Of a stretch of DNA of 64,000 bases, positions 56,388 through 64,000 are shown piece after piece. Origin of the DNA: Rhodospirillales bacterium. GTDB lineage: Bacteria > Pseudomonadota > Alphaproteobacteria > Rhodospirillales > Casp-alpha2. The translations under genes were made by a program, and so were the position numbers. The stretch is taken from positions 2,053,826 through 2,117,825 of the forward strand of contig JAEPQO010000001.1 of the NCBI GenBank assembly GCA_017640505.1, written 5' to 3'. The notes beneath the pieces are model-generated. The model was not told where the DNA came from, did not search any database, and saw nothing but the letters and a program-made list of their open reading frames with translations. Numbering within the stretch: position 1 is the stretch's first letter; every line of letters begins with the position of its first letter.

Positions 56388-58514
56388 TTACTCAGCAGCC
56401 TCGGCAGCCTTCGCCATTTCCTCGGGCGTGCCATCGAACGAGATGGCCCCCCGGGTCATTACGATGACACGGTCGGCTTCACGGATGTAGGAGGGGCGGT
56501 GGGCAACGATAAGTACGGTGCGTTTCCCGCGATATTCGCGAATGAGATCGATAATGCAGTGATCGGACTCCATATCGAGCGCGTTTTCCGGTTCGTCGAG
56601 CAACACGATCGGCGCATCGTTCAGCAGTGTGCGTGCGATTGCGAGACCCTTACGGAAACCCGCTGACATCTGCTTGATCGAATGTTCGGTCAGATACGAT
56701 TCGACGCCGTCGGGAAGTTCCTGAACGTCGTCCAGTACGCCGGCCTTTTCCAGGGCGCGGTTCAGTTCGCTCTCGCTGGCGATCGGATTTGCGAGGCGCA
56801 GGTTCTGGGCGATGGTCCCGGAGAAAAGATCGGTTTGCTGCGGCAGGTAGGCGATCGACTGCCGCAGATCGATGGTGTTGATCTGCCGGGTGTCGACGCC
56901 ATCGATGAATACCGCCCCAGCCTGCGGCTGATAAAGGTCCGCGATCAGCTTGAGGATAGACGATTTGCCCGACCCGTTGGAGCCCGCAATAGCGACGACT
57001 TCACCCGGTTTGATGTCGAAGCTGACACCGGAAAGGGCGGGATCGTGGTTCGGCTGGTAGCGGATAACCACGTTAGAGAACGTAATCCGGCCCTTGAAAC
57101 GGCTGCCGTCCGTGACCGTATGCGATGTGGACGTAACCCGGCTTTCGGTCGGCTGCGCCATCAGCTGGTCGACGCGCGTCATGCCGTTCTTAACCTCTTC
57201 GAGCTTCGTCATGGCGACGAAGATCATCTGCATCGGTGAGAGGATTCGCCATACGAACGCCATGCTGGCGATCAGTCCGCCAACCGTCATGCCGCCGTTG
57301 GCCGCGGCGATTGTCCCGATGGTCAGGGTGCCGGCGCCTGCCAAGATCATCATCAACTGGCCGAAGGTCTGAACCATGTTGGAGACCCGGGCATTTTTGA
57401 GCGATGAAAGAGCAAGCCGGGTCGAGCGTTCCCGATATCGGTTCATCCAGAGGTCTTCAGCGGCTTCGGCCTTGATCGAATGCGCATTCTGCAGAAGTTC
57501 GACAAGGATCCCCTGGGCGTCGGCGCTGCCTTCGATGTTGGCTTTCACTGCTGTCCGGGCATACCGGATGATGATGGCACCGAGGATGCCGAAAATGATC
57601 ATGAAGCCGACCGGGACCAATGCGATCCAGCCGCCGATAAATGCGATGGCAATGATGAAGATGAAAACAAACGGCATCTCCATGAAGGCCATCGCCAGCG
57701 GGCCCGAGAAAAAGCCCCGGATACCTTCGAATTCCCGCAATCTCGCGATTTGCGTGCCAACCGTTGCGCGTTCCAGGCGGGCGAGAGGCATATCGAGAAT
57801 CTTGTCGACCGTTGAGGACCCGACGATCATTTCGAACCGTCCGCCGAGGTGCGCCAGCAGCGCCCCCCGTATCATCCGAATGAATATGTCGCACAGCAAT
57901 GCGAGCCCGATCCCGACACCCAGGAACACAAGCGTCTGCTTGTCGCCGGTCGCAATAACCTTGTCGTAGACGGCCATCACGAACATCGGCGTCGCCAGCG
58001 CGAGCATGTTCAACAGAAACGTCAGCATCAACAACTGGCCGACGTACCCCTCGAACCGGCGGGCCACGGTCTTTAACCAGCTGCCGTCCTGGATACGGAT
58101 GCCGCCGCCACGCTGATTCTTGGCAAAGAAATAGGCGGTTCCCTTTGGTGAGATGCCTCGCGGGTTGCGTATTGTTTTGCGCGATGTGCCGTCGAATATG
58201 ACGACATCATTCTTGTTGTTCGTCGTGATGACCTGTACGGCGCCGTTGTCGGCTTCGAACAGACAGGGGAGCAGACGCTTGTCAATCCGGCCGCGGCGCA
58301 TGCGTTGCCGGGTGGACGTGTAGCTGAGATTGGCCATCGTGTTGCGCACGGCTTGCACGGACATATCGTCCCAGTTGCCGGTCAGCGATTCGGCCAGCTG
58401 TCGCGGTGACCCAACCCAGGCCATCGCGTCCAGCAGGGGGGCGAGGCAGGCGGCAGCCGGGGTTAGGCGATTGCTGCCTGCCAGACGGGCAATGAGGAAC
58501 CCTGCGCCGCTCAT
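56388..58514 (-). CDS. Type I secretion ABC transporter with N-terminal C39-like domain (exporter 2, active subunit)
   Basis: 708 residues: a peptidase-like N-terminal domain about 1-140 without the catalytic cysteine motif (C39-like, a substrate-docking domain in LapB/HlyB types), a six-helix membrane domain about 155-440, and a nucleotide-binding domain about 470-700. Walker A GSNGSGKSS, Q-loop LPQQ, Walker B IVLLDEPEN and switch His (VAHRPS) are intact. The signature reads MSAGFRKG instead of LSGGQ. It overlaps by four bases the gene for a degenerate sister subunit, suggesting a heterodimer. Confidence 0.9.
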   Translation of the reverse strand: MSGAGFLIARLAGSNRLTPAAACLAPLLDAMAWVGSPRQLAESLTGNWDDMSVQAVRNTMANLSYTSTRQRMRRGRIDKRLLPCLFEADNGAVQVITTNNKNDVVIFDGTSRKTIRNPRGISPKGTAYFFAKNQRGGGIRIQDGSWLKTVARRFEGYVGQLLMLTFLLNMLALATPMFVMAVYDKVIATGDKQTLVFLGVGIGLALLCDIFIRMIRGALLAHLGGRFEMIVGSSTVDKILDMPLARLERATVGTQIARLREFEGIRGFFSGPLAMAFMEMPFVFIFIIAIAFIGGWIALVPVGFMIIFGILGAIIIRYARTAVKANIEGSADAQGILVELLQNAHSIKAEAAEDLWMNRYRERSTRLALSSLKNARVSNMVQTFGQLMMILAGAGTLTIGTIAAANGGMTVGGLIASMAFVWRILSPMQMIFVAMTKLEEVKNGMTRVDQLMAQPTESRVTSTSHTVTDGSRFKGRITFSNVVIRYQPNHDPALSGVSFDIKPGEVVAIAGSNGSGKSSILKLIADLYQPQAGAVFIDGVDTRQINTIDLRQSIAYLPQQTDLFSGTIAQNLRLANPIASESELNRALEKAGVLDDVQELPDGVESYLTEHSIKQMSAGFRKGLAIARTLLNDAPIVLLDEPENALDMESDHCIIDLIREYRGKRTVLIVAHRPSYIREADRVIVMTRGAISFDGTPEEMAKAAEAAE

Positions 58515-61216
58515 TCAGCACCGCCCGCCGCCGGCTGAAAAGATGCTGTCCGCCTGGCTTTCGGCGGTTGCGGTTTCAAGACTGCACGCCGACCGCCGGT
58601 CGATTTACCTGCATTCGGCGCGGGGCGGAGTGTCGCCGCGGCCTTCGGTGCCGGTTTCTTGCCGGCGGGTGCGGGATTGAAGGTTGCCGTGCCGGGTTGG
58701 GGTATCGTGGTGTCGTTAGACGGCTTCGGCGGGGTCGCCGCTGGCGTGGTAGCGGCCGGCTTAGGGGCGGCCGGCTTGGGTGCGGAAGCCGGAGCAGGGC
58801 GCTTTGCTTCCGGCTCTTGTTTCTGCGGCGCCGGCTGCGTTTTGGGGCGCGCCGGTGCGGGCGCTTGTGCGTCCTTTAGCGGTGCCGGGGCGCTTGCAGC
58901 GGCCTTTGGCGCCGGTTTGGCCGGGGCGGCCGTCTCAGCCTTGGCAGCCGGGACATTCGTTTTCGTCGTTGCCGGTTTGGCAGCCTGCGTAGCCGGAGTT
59001 TGGTGCGGTTGCTGCGCCGCCGGTTTCGGGCGCGGCGTTGCGGTCGGCGCCGGTTTGGCGGATGGCGCCGCCGGTGCCTGATTGGGGTTCTGCGCAGTCG
59101 ACTTCGGCCGCGGTGTTGCGGTCGGTGCCGGTCGGGCCGCCGGTGCCTGGTTTGGCTGTTGCGCAGATGACTTCGGACGTGGCGTGGCGGTGGGGGCCGG
59201 TCTGGCGGCTGGTGCCGGGCGTGCCGGCTCGGCCGCGGCTTCGGCGCGCGGCGCCGTAATTCGTGCTGCATTGGCTGCCGGTGCCGGGAGGAGGTCCGTA
59301 TCCACCGCCTCGGGTAGACGCGCAGTCGACGGAATCGCTTTATCAGCGGACGCGTCATGCTGTGGTGCCGGCTGTGCGGGTGCCGGTTCGGATTTCGCAC
59401 GTGGTGTTGCCGTCGGCGCCGGTGATGATTCCTGTGCGGCGGCAGGTGCCGGTTGCGCCGGCGTTTCGTTGACAGGTGCCGCCGTGGGAGACGGCAGTGC
59501 AGGCGCCGGCTTCTCAAGTTTCGGCAGCGGGTCTTCCACCCGCACCGGGTCAAGATTGCCGTGCGACATCATGAAGCGGCGGTCTGACATGCGCAGCCAC
59601 GACGGCCGCGACGTCACCAGAATGACCGTCGTCTTGCCGCGTAGGGAGTTTATGTACTCCATCAGCGTTTTATCGCTGTTGGAGTCCAATCCGTGGTTCG
59701 CATTGTCGAAAAGGACGACTTTGGGGTCATCAATCATCGCCCGAATCACGGTAATTCTCTGCACGAAGCCAGCCGGCAGGACTCCGCCCGCACCGTCGCC
59801 GACGTGCGTGCCGTAACCTTCCGGCAACCGTTTGATTTCTTCATCGAGGTCGAGTTGCTTGGCGATTCTGATTGCCTTGTTGATGTATTTCCCGCCCCGG
59901 AAATACGTCATGTTATCCAGGATTGTGCCCGAATAAACATTTGAATCCGCAGTCAAAAATGCCATCTGGTGACGGTAGCTCTTGCTCTGAAACTCAGTCA
60001 GGTCATGCTTGTCGAGAAGGACGGCGCCACTGTTGGGCCGGATAAGTCCCATCATCAGTTTCAGCAATGTCGATCGACCTGACGAATTGTCGCCGTCAAT
60101 GCCGACGATCTCCCCGGCCTTCACGTCCAGGCTTAGATTGCGGATGATGGGCTCTTCCATCCCTTCATAACCGAACGTCACATTGTTGAGTTCGAGATCG
60201 CCTTTGATATCCGGCATTTCCGGCAGGTGCGACATGTCCTCCGCCGGCAGCTCGAGGACCGATGCCGCGTTTTCGCAGGCGACCCGGATCGTCTGGAAGT
60301 TGGTCCACAATCCCATCGCCGACTGCAACGGTTGCATCGCGCGACCGGAGAGCAATGTGCAAGCGGCCAGCTCGCCGGCGGTCAACGAGCCGTCGATGAC
60401 CAGTACCGCCCCAGTGCCGATGACACATGCCATGTTGAGTTGACCGAAGGTGCTGCCGAGGCTTTGCGCGATCGAGCTTTTGAACGCGACCGACCTGACT
60501 GCGCGTGCCGACATTTCCTGCATCGGATCGAAGCGGCGCTGCAGCAGGTTCTTGAAAGCCTGCGCCTTGACCGTGTGAATACCGTTGATGATTTCGATAA
60601 GGAAGTCGTAGCGGCGGTTATCGACCTGGCTTCGGAAATCGACGGCACGGCGAAGACTGCCGCCGACGATAATCGCCATAATGCCGAAAAGCGCCAGCAG
60701 AACCAGGGGAACGGCAACGATGACGCCGCCCAGGAACCAGATCATGCCGAGGAAGAAGATCGCGAACGGCAGGTCGATCAGCAGCGTGCCGAGCTGGCTT
60801 GAATAGAAATCCTTCACCACGCCGATGGCATTGACCTTGTCCAGATATGCGCCGGGCGTATCGTTTTCGTATACGTCCTGCGGTGTGCGTAGAATATGGT
60901 CGACGGCTGAAACCCGGGCGAGATGCTCGAACCTCGCGCCCGTATATGTTGTGACGGCTGCACGGGCGGTTTTCAGGAAAAAGTCCAGAAGCATGACTGC
61001 GATCAGGCCGATCACCAGGAATTGCATCGTGGTCAGCCCAAGGTTCGGGAGCACGCGATCATAGACCTGCAGAATAAAAATCGGCAGACCGAGCGCGAAA
61101 ACGTTGACGAACAGAGACATAAGCACCAGCTCAAGGCGGTACCAACGAACCTGAGGTATACTCTTTTCCAGACGCCTAATCGTGCGCCAAGTCCCGCGGT
61201 TATTCGCGCGGCTCAT
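58511..61216 (-). CDS. Degenerate ABC exporter subunit with Pro/Ala-rich tail (exporter 2)
   Basis: 901 residues from ATG 61216, preceded by GGGGGA; upstream in-frame ATGs exist at 61231 and 61237. Membrane domain about 20-310 and nucleotide-binding domain about 345-570 are followed by a 330-residue tail of Pro, Ala, Lys and Thr, with a repeated PAPTATPRPKS motif. The ATPase site is dead: Walker A has Arg for Lys (DNSSGRST), the Q-loop Gln is missing (LTADSN), the signature is LPAGFVQ, Walker B ends in DN (no catalytic Glu), and the switch His is Ser (TSRPS). There is no C39-like domain. I infer it pairs with the 708-residue subunit. It is divergent from the second adhesin, its likely cargo. 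Confidence 0.9.
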   Translation of the reverse strand: MSRANNRGTWRTIRRLEKSIPQVRWYRLELVLMSLFVNVFALGLPIFILQVYDRVLPNLGLTTMQFLVIGLIAVMLLDFFLKTARAAVTTYTGARFEHLARVSAVDHILRTPQDVYENDTPGAYLDKVNAIGVVKDFYSSQLGTLLIDLPFAIFFLGMIWFLGGVIVAVPLVLLALFGIMAIIVGGSLRRAVDFRSQVDNRRYDFLIEIINGIHTVKAQAFKNLLQRRFDPMQEMSARAVRSVAFKSSIAQSLGSTFGQLNMACVIGTGAVLVIDGSLTAGELAACTLLSGRAMQPLQSAMGLWTNFQTIRVACENAASVLELPAEDMSHLPEMPDIKGDLELNNVTFGYEGMEEPIIRNLSLDVKAGEIVGIDGDNSSGRSTLLKLMMGLIRPNSGAVLLDKHDLTEFQSKSYRHQMAFLTADSNVYSGTILDNMTYFRGGKYINKAIRIAKQLDLDEEIKRLPEGYGTHVGDGAGGVLPAGFVQRITVIRAMIDDPKVVLFDNANHGLDSNSDKTLMEYINSLRGKTTVILVTSRPSWLRMSDRRFMMSHGNLDPVRVEDPLPKLEKPAPALPSPTAAPVNETPAQPAPAAAQESSPAPTATPRAKSEPAPAQPAPQHDASADKAIPSTARLPEAVDTDLLPAPAANAARITAPRAEAAAEPARPAPAARPAPTATPRPKSSAQQPNQAPAARPAPTATPRPKSTAQNPNQAPAAPSAKPAPTATPRPKPAAQQPHQTPATQAAKPATTKTNVPAAKAETAAPAKPAPKAAASAPAPLKDAQAPAPARPKTQPAPQKQEPEAKRPAPASAPKPAAPKPAATTPAATPPKPSNDTTIPQPGTATFNPAPAGKKPAPKAAATLRPAPNAGKSTGGRRAVLKPQPPKARRTASFQPAAGGAE
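58980..59240 (-). repeat. Repeated PAPTATPRPKS units in the exporter tail
   Basis: Three near-identical units of about 23-25 residues (PAPTATPRPKS/P, then AQQP/AQNP and NQAP or HQTP) lie in the C-terminal tail of the degenerate ABC subunit; a fourth partial PTATPRAKSEPAPAQPAP lies nearby. Low-complexity, probably unstructured. Confidence 0.75.
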
Positions 61217-61237
61217 ATATTTTTCCCCCATTCGCAC

Positions 61238-61587
61238 TGATTCGAGTGTCGTCCAACCCGAACCGTTAGCGCCTAATAGAATCAGCCGTAACCCTGAAAG
61301 TCCACTTAAAATAAGTTACTTATTGTTACGGTTTGGGCGCTCATTTTCATGATTGTTACAGGACTTTCCTGACTTCAGGATGACGTAATGTGAATGAACA
61401 ATAATACCCGGAAATTGGGCGGAATCCGGGGTGGGTGCTGTAACATCATGTAACCAATTATCACGGCGATTGTGCATGCGGGTGTGCTAGGTATTGGCTG
61501 TCCGAAAGGCTTTGCTGTCGGGCAAAAGAATAAAGGCCGAAGGGTCGAGGCTTTTGAGCGGAAATTGTTGAGTTAGGAGCTGCCGGA
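61238..61587. promoter_or_regulatory. Divergent regulatory region of exporter 2 and adhesin 2
   Basis: 350 bases, AT-richer than the genes. ATTGTTAC occurs at 61322-61329 and again at 61352-61359, exactly 30 bases apart. The inverted form TGTAAC occurs at 61439-61444 and 61449-61454, 10 bases apart. These look like binding sites for one regulator. TTAGGAG before the adhesin ATG is a good ribosome site. No -35/-10 pair was assigned. Confidence 0.5.
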
Positions 61588-64000
61588 ATGGCGGATACGA
61601 CGGGTAGAGACGGGATTTTCGACGAGCCGAATTCTGAAGAGGCCGACGACTTTTTTGGTGGTGGACAGCGGGAAGCAGCCCCGAGACGTGGGGAGTCGCT
61701 CGATGAGATCCTGCGTGACGGTGCTTCCAATGACCGCCGTGACGAGTCGATTTCCAATATTCATACAGGCAGCAAGGAAGAACATATCAGTGTGCTTGAG
61801 AGCGCGCCGCCCGAAGGCGCGCCGCCGCCGCCGACACCTATTATCGAGCCAGATGAGTACACGCCGGGCGATCCGCCACCGCCAATTGATCCGATCGACG
61901 TCGATCAGGAGGCGGGTGGGGAATTCCAGGCCGAAGAGCGAGGCCTGGATTTCGAATTTGAAGATGGGCAGTTTCGTGAAGACCGCGTGTTTGAGGATCC
62001 GCAGCGTGTCGAAGACGGCGAAGAGGAGCGTCGTGAGGCCCTGCGGACCGACGATACGACCGAGGAACTGATTCTCACACCGACGAAAAAACCAGATGAT
62101 GATGACCCCACCGTGCCGAGCGAAGTGGATGACAGGCCGGAAACGCCGACGGCGCGGAATGCCGTTCTGGATGAAGACGACCTTGCTGGCGGCACGGACG
62201 GTGACGGGCCACGTGCCATCACGCAGCCGCTGATTATCGATTTCGGTGACGATGGCGCCGGCGATGTGCGGCTCACGATTCCCGACGAGTTGCGCGAAAT
62301 CCAGGCAGGACCGGAAAATTCCACCCTGAATGTTCAATTGTCGGCCGACGGCAAGACGATTTCCGCGACGGACTCGGACGGGGATCCGGTTTTCAAGGTG
62401 ACGCTGGACAATTCAGGCGGCAGTTACAGCTATACCTTCGAATTGCAGGGTAATGTCCACCATGGCGACGTGGATCAGATCGATTTCCCGATTGGAATCG
62501 CGGTAACGGACAGCGACGGCGATCTCGCGGTCGGTGAGTTCAAGGTGGGTATTGTCGACGACGAGCCTGTCGCCCGTGATGACGAAACGGTCAAGCTCGA
62601 TGAAGGTGGTACGAACCTCATCGGGTCAGACAACGGCGCAGACAATCTGCTGGCGAACGACGATGTCGGCGCCGACGGCGCGCTGATCTTCCAGTTCACC
62701 TACACCGACGAAAACGGTGAAGAGCAAACCGCGCGTGCCGGCGAGACAGTGGATACCGAGCATGGCACGTTGACGGTCAATGCCGACGGGTCGTGGACGT
62801 TCGAGGCCGATGAACGGATCGACCACGACGGCGAGGATATCGTCGCGGACAACTTCACGTATTCCATTGTCGATGCGGATGGCGATACCTCGAGCGCATC
62901 TCAAAGCATTGAAATCACCGACGATGGCCCGAAAATCAGTTTCCCGCCGGCAGATGGCGACCCGGACGGCAAAGGTGATCTCGCCACCTTGTTCGAGGAT
63001 GATATTGCCGGTGGCAATGCGTCGGTCACGCAAACCCTTGAAATCGATTTTGGCGCCGACGGTGATGGCAGCGTTGCGCTTTCCATTCCGCAGGAGCTCG
63101 AAGAGATGGGGCTTACGGCGGACGGCAAGCCGGTCGAGTTCTCGCTCTCCGATGACGGTCAGTCGATTGTCGCGACTGCAGGTGGAGAGCCGGTGTTCAC
63201 GATGTCGCTTTCCGAGGAAGGTGGCGAGTACAGCTATACCTTCGAGCTTCAAGGCAACCTGGATCACCCCGACGCGGGGTCGGATGTTCTCTCCAATCTG
63301 CCGTTCGATCTTACGGTGACGGACGGTGATGGATCGACGGCGACAGCGGAAATCAACATCAACGTGGTGGACGACCAGCCCGAAGCCGTTGGCGAGGCAA
63401 CCCTCAAGATGGAGGAAGGCGACGGCACGGTCGGCTCCGGCAATGGCGGTGCGAATCTGCTGGCCAATGACGATCTGGGTGCGGATGGCGGCGAGATCAC
63501 GTCGTTCACCTACACCGACGAAGCCGGCAACCAGCAGACAGCGGACGCCGGTCAGACGGTCGATACCGAAAATGGTCAGCTGACGGTCAATGCCGACGGG
63601 TCGTGGTCCTTCACTGCCGACGAGAGCGCGGATCATTCCGATGGAAAGGTTCTGGACGGCTTTACCTATACGGTCACCGACGGTGACGGCGATACCTCGC
63701 AGGCGACGCAGCGGATTGAAATCACGGATACCGGCCCCGAGATCCCGCCGAACGATCCGCCGACCGGCAACCCGCCGGGCGAGGGGGACCAGCCGGACCT
63801 GGGCCGCGCCGATCTGATCGTCGACGAAGACAGCATGGGGTCCGCGACGCAGGCGATCGAGGTCGACTTCGGCCAGGACGGCTTCGGCTCGGCATCTCTC
63901 TCCGTGCCGCAGGAACTACAGGACATGAACCTGACGTCGGGCGGGGAAGCAATCAGCTACACCGTAAGCGATGACGGTCAGACCATCACGGCATCGACAC
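61588..64000 (+). CDS. Second giant repeat adhesin, 5' part (continues past window)
   Basis: Open from ATG 61588 to the end of the window, 804 codons, no stop. No Sec signal. The first 185 or so residues are acidic and Pro-rich (EGAPPPPTPIIEPDEYTPGD), with no FecR/LapA-like domain. Then come repeated composite units of about 275 residues: a T1SS-143-like part (DEDDLAGG..., IDFGDDGAGDVRLTIPDELR, GGSYSYTFELQG, DHPD) followed by a VCBS-like part (NLLANDDVGADG, TLTVNADGSWTF, FTYSIVDADGDTSSAS). Units begin near 62170, 62990 and 63825. This is the plan of large type I secreted biofilm proteins. It is divergent from exporter 2. Its C-terminal secretion signal lies outside the window. Confidence 0.9.
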   Translation, partial: MADTTGRDGIFDEPNSEEADDFFGGGQREAAPRRGESLDEILRDGASNDRRDESISNIHTGSKEEHISVLESAPPEGAPPPPTPIIEPDEYTPGDPPPPIDPIDVDQEAGGEFQAEERGLDFEFEDGQFREDRVFEDPQRVEDGEEERREALRTDDTTEELILTPTKKPDDDDPTVPSEVDDRPETPTARNAVLDEDDLAGGTDGDGPRAITQPLIIDFGDDGAGDVRLTIPDELREIQAGPENSTLNVQLSADGKTISATDSDGDPVFKVTLDNSGGSYSYTFELQGNVHHGDVDQIDFPIGIAVTDSDGDLAVGEFKVGIVDDEPVARDDETVKLDEGGTNLIGSDNGADNLLANDDVGADGALIFQFTYTDENGEEQTARAGETVDTEHGTLTVNADGSWTFEADERIDHDGEDIVADNFTYSIVDADGDTSSASQSIEITDDGPKISFPPADGDPDGKGDLATLFEDDIAGGNASVTQTLEIDFGADGDGSVALSIPQELEEMGLTADGKPVEFSLSDDGQSIVATAGGEPVFTMSLSEEGGEYSYTFELQGNLDHPDAGSDVLSNLPFDLTVTDGDGSTATAEININVVDDQPEAVGEATLKMEEGDGTVGSGNGGANLLANDDLGADGGEITSFTYTDEAGNQQTADAGQTVDTENGQLTVNADGSWSFTADESADHSDGKVLDGFTYTVTDGDGDTSQATQRIEITDTGPEIPPNDPPTGNPPGEGDQPDLGRADLIVDEDSMGSATQAIEVDFGQDGFGSASLSVPQELQDMNLTSGGEAISYTVSDDGQTITAST

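Overview
The window comes from an alphaproteobacterium, probably a marine or aquatic member of the Rhodospirillales or a relative. Supporting signs are the long CtaA-type heme A synthase, a SoeABC-like sulfite oxidase locus, a PAS_5-type protein, the polyamine gene set and a moderately high G+C judged by eye. The genus cannot be named from this sequence. No rRNA, tRNA, CRISPR array, insertion sequence or prophage gene was recognised.

Layout. 1-3237: 3' part of a giant coiled-coil protein. 3242-7742: housekeeping genes (cobA-type methyltransferase, ctaA-type heme A synthase, a DHH phosphoesterase, a CtpA-type protease). 7749-13507: a LysR regulator divergent from a SoeABC-like molybdenum/iron-sulfur/membrane-anchor operon. 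13658-27441: a giant RTX adhesin of about 4,594 residues with a FecR/LapA-like N-terminal domain, about 20 Ig-like repeats, DUF4114-like, LamG and RTX domains. It is interrupted here by a one-base frameshift in a G8 tract. 27511-31289: a membrane PAS protein with a degenerate HD-GYP domain, a divergent LapG-type periplasmic cysteine protease, and a PAS_5 protein. 31434-36956: release factor 3, a ChaC-like enzyme, a secreted unknown, and DMT and MATE transporters. 36972-43069: type I secretion operon tolC - ABC - hlyD - dksA-like. 43443-46870: a fusion of an amino-acid-type binding protein to an MscS channel, and a TerB-like protein. 46891-48858: polyamine genes speE and speD, and a divergent SpeD paralogue behind an attenuator-like leader. 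48933-54884: a bacterial sodium channel, argS, an EAL protein, an AlkA-type glycosylase and a dienelactone hydrolase. 54976-61216: a second type I exporter operon with one intact and one degenerate ABC subunit plus an HlyD adaptor. 61588-64000: the start of a second giant repeat adhesin that runs off the window.

How it fits together. Much of the window looks like a surface-adhesion island: two giant type I substrates, two exporters, one TolC, and a LapG-type protease that in known systems clips the N-terminal retention part of such adhesins. In the Pseudomonas Lap system LapG is held by LapD, a membrane protein whose periplasmic domain binds LapG and whose degenerate GGDEF-EAL domains sense c-di-GMP. 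Here the gene divergent from lapG encodes a protein of the same overall plan (TM - periplasmic domain - TM - cytoplasmic sensor), but the cytoplasmic output is a PAS plus a catalytically dead HD-GYP domain. I infer that this may be a Lap-type adhesion switch built on a different receptor, and I regard it as the best candidate for an undescribed system. The G-tract in the adhesin may add an on/off layer, or may be a sequencing error.
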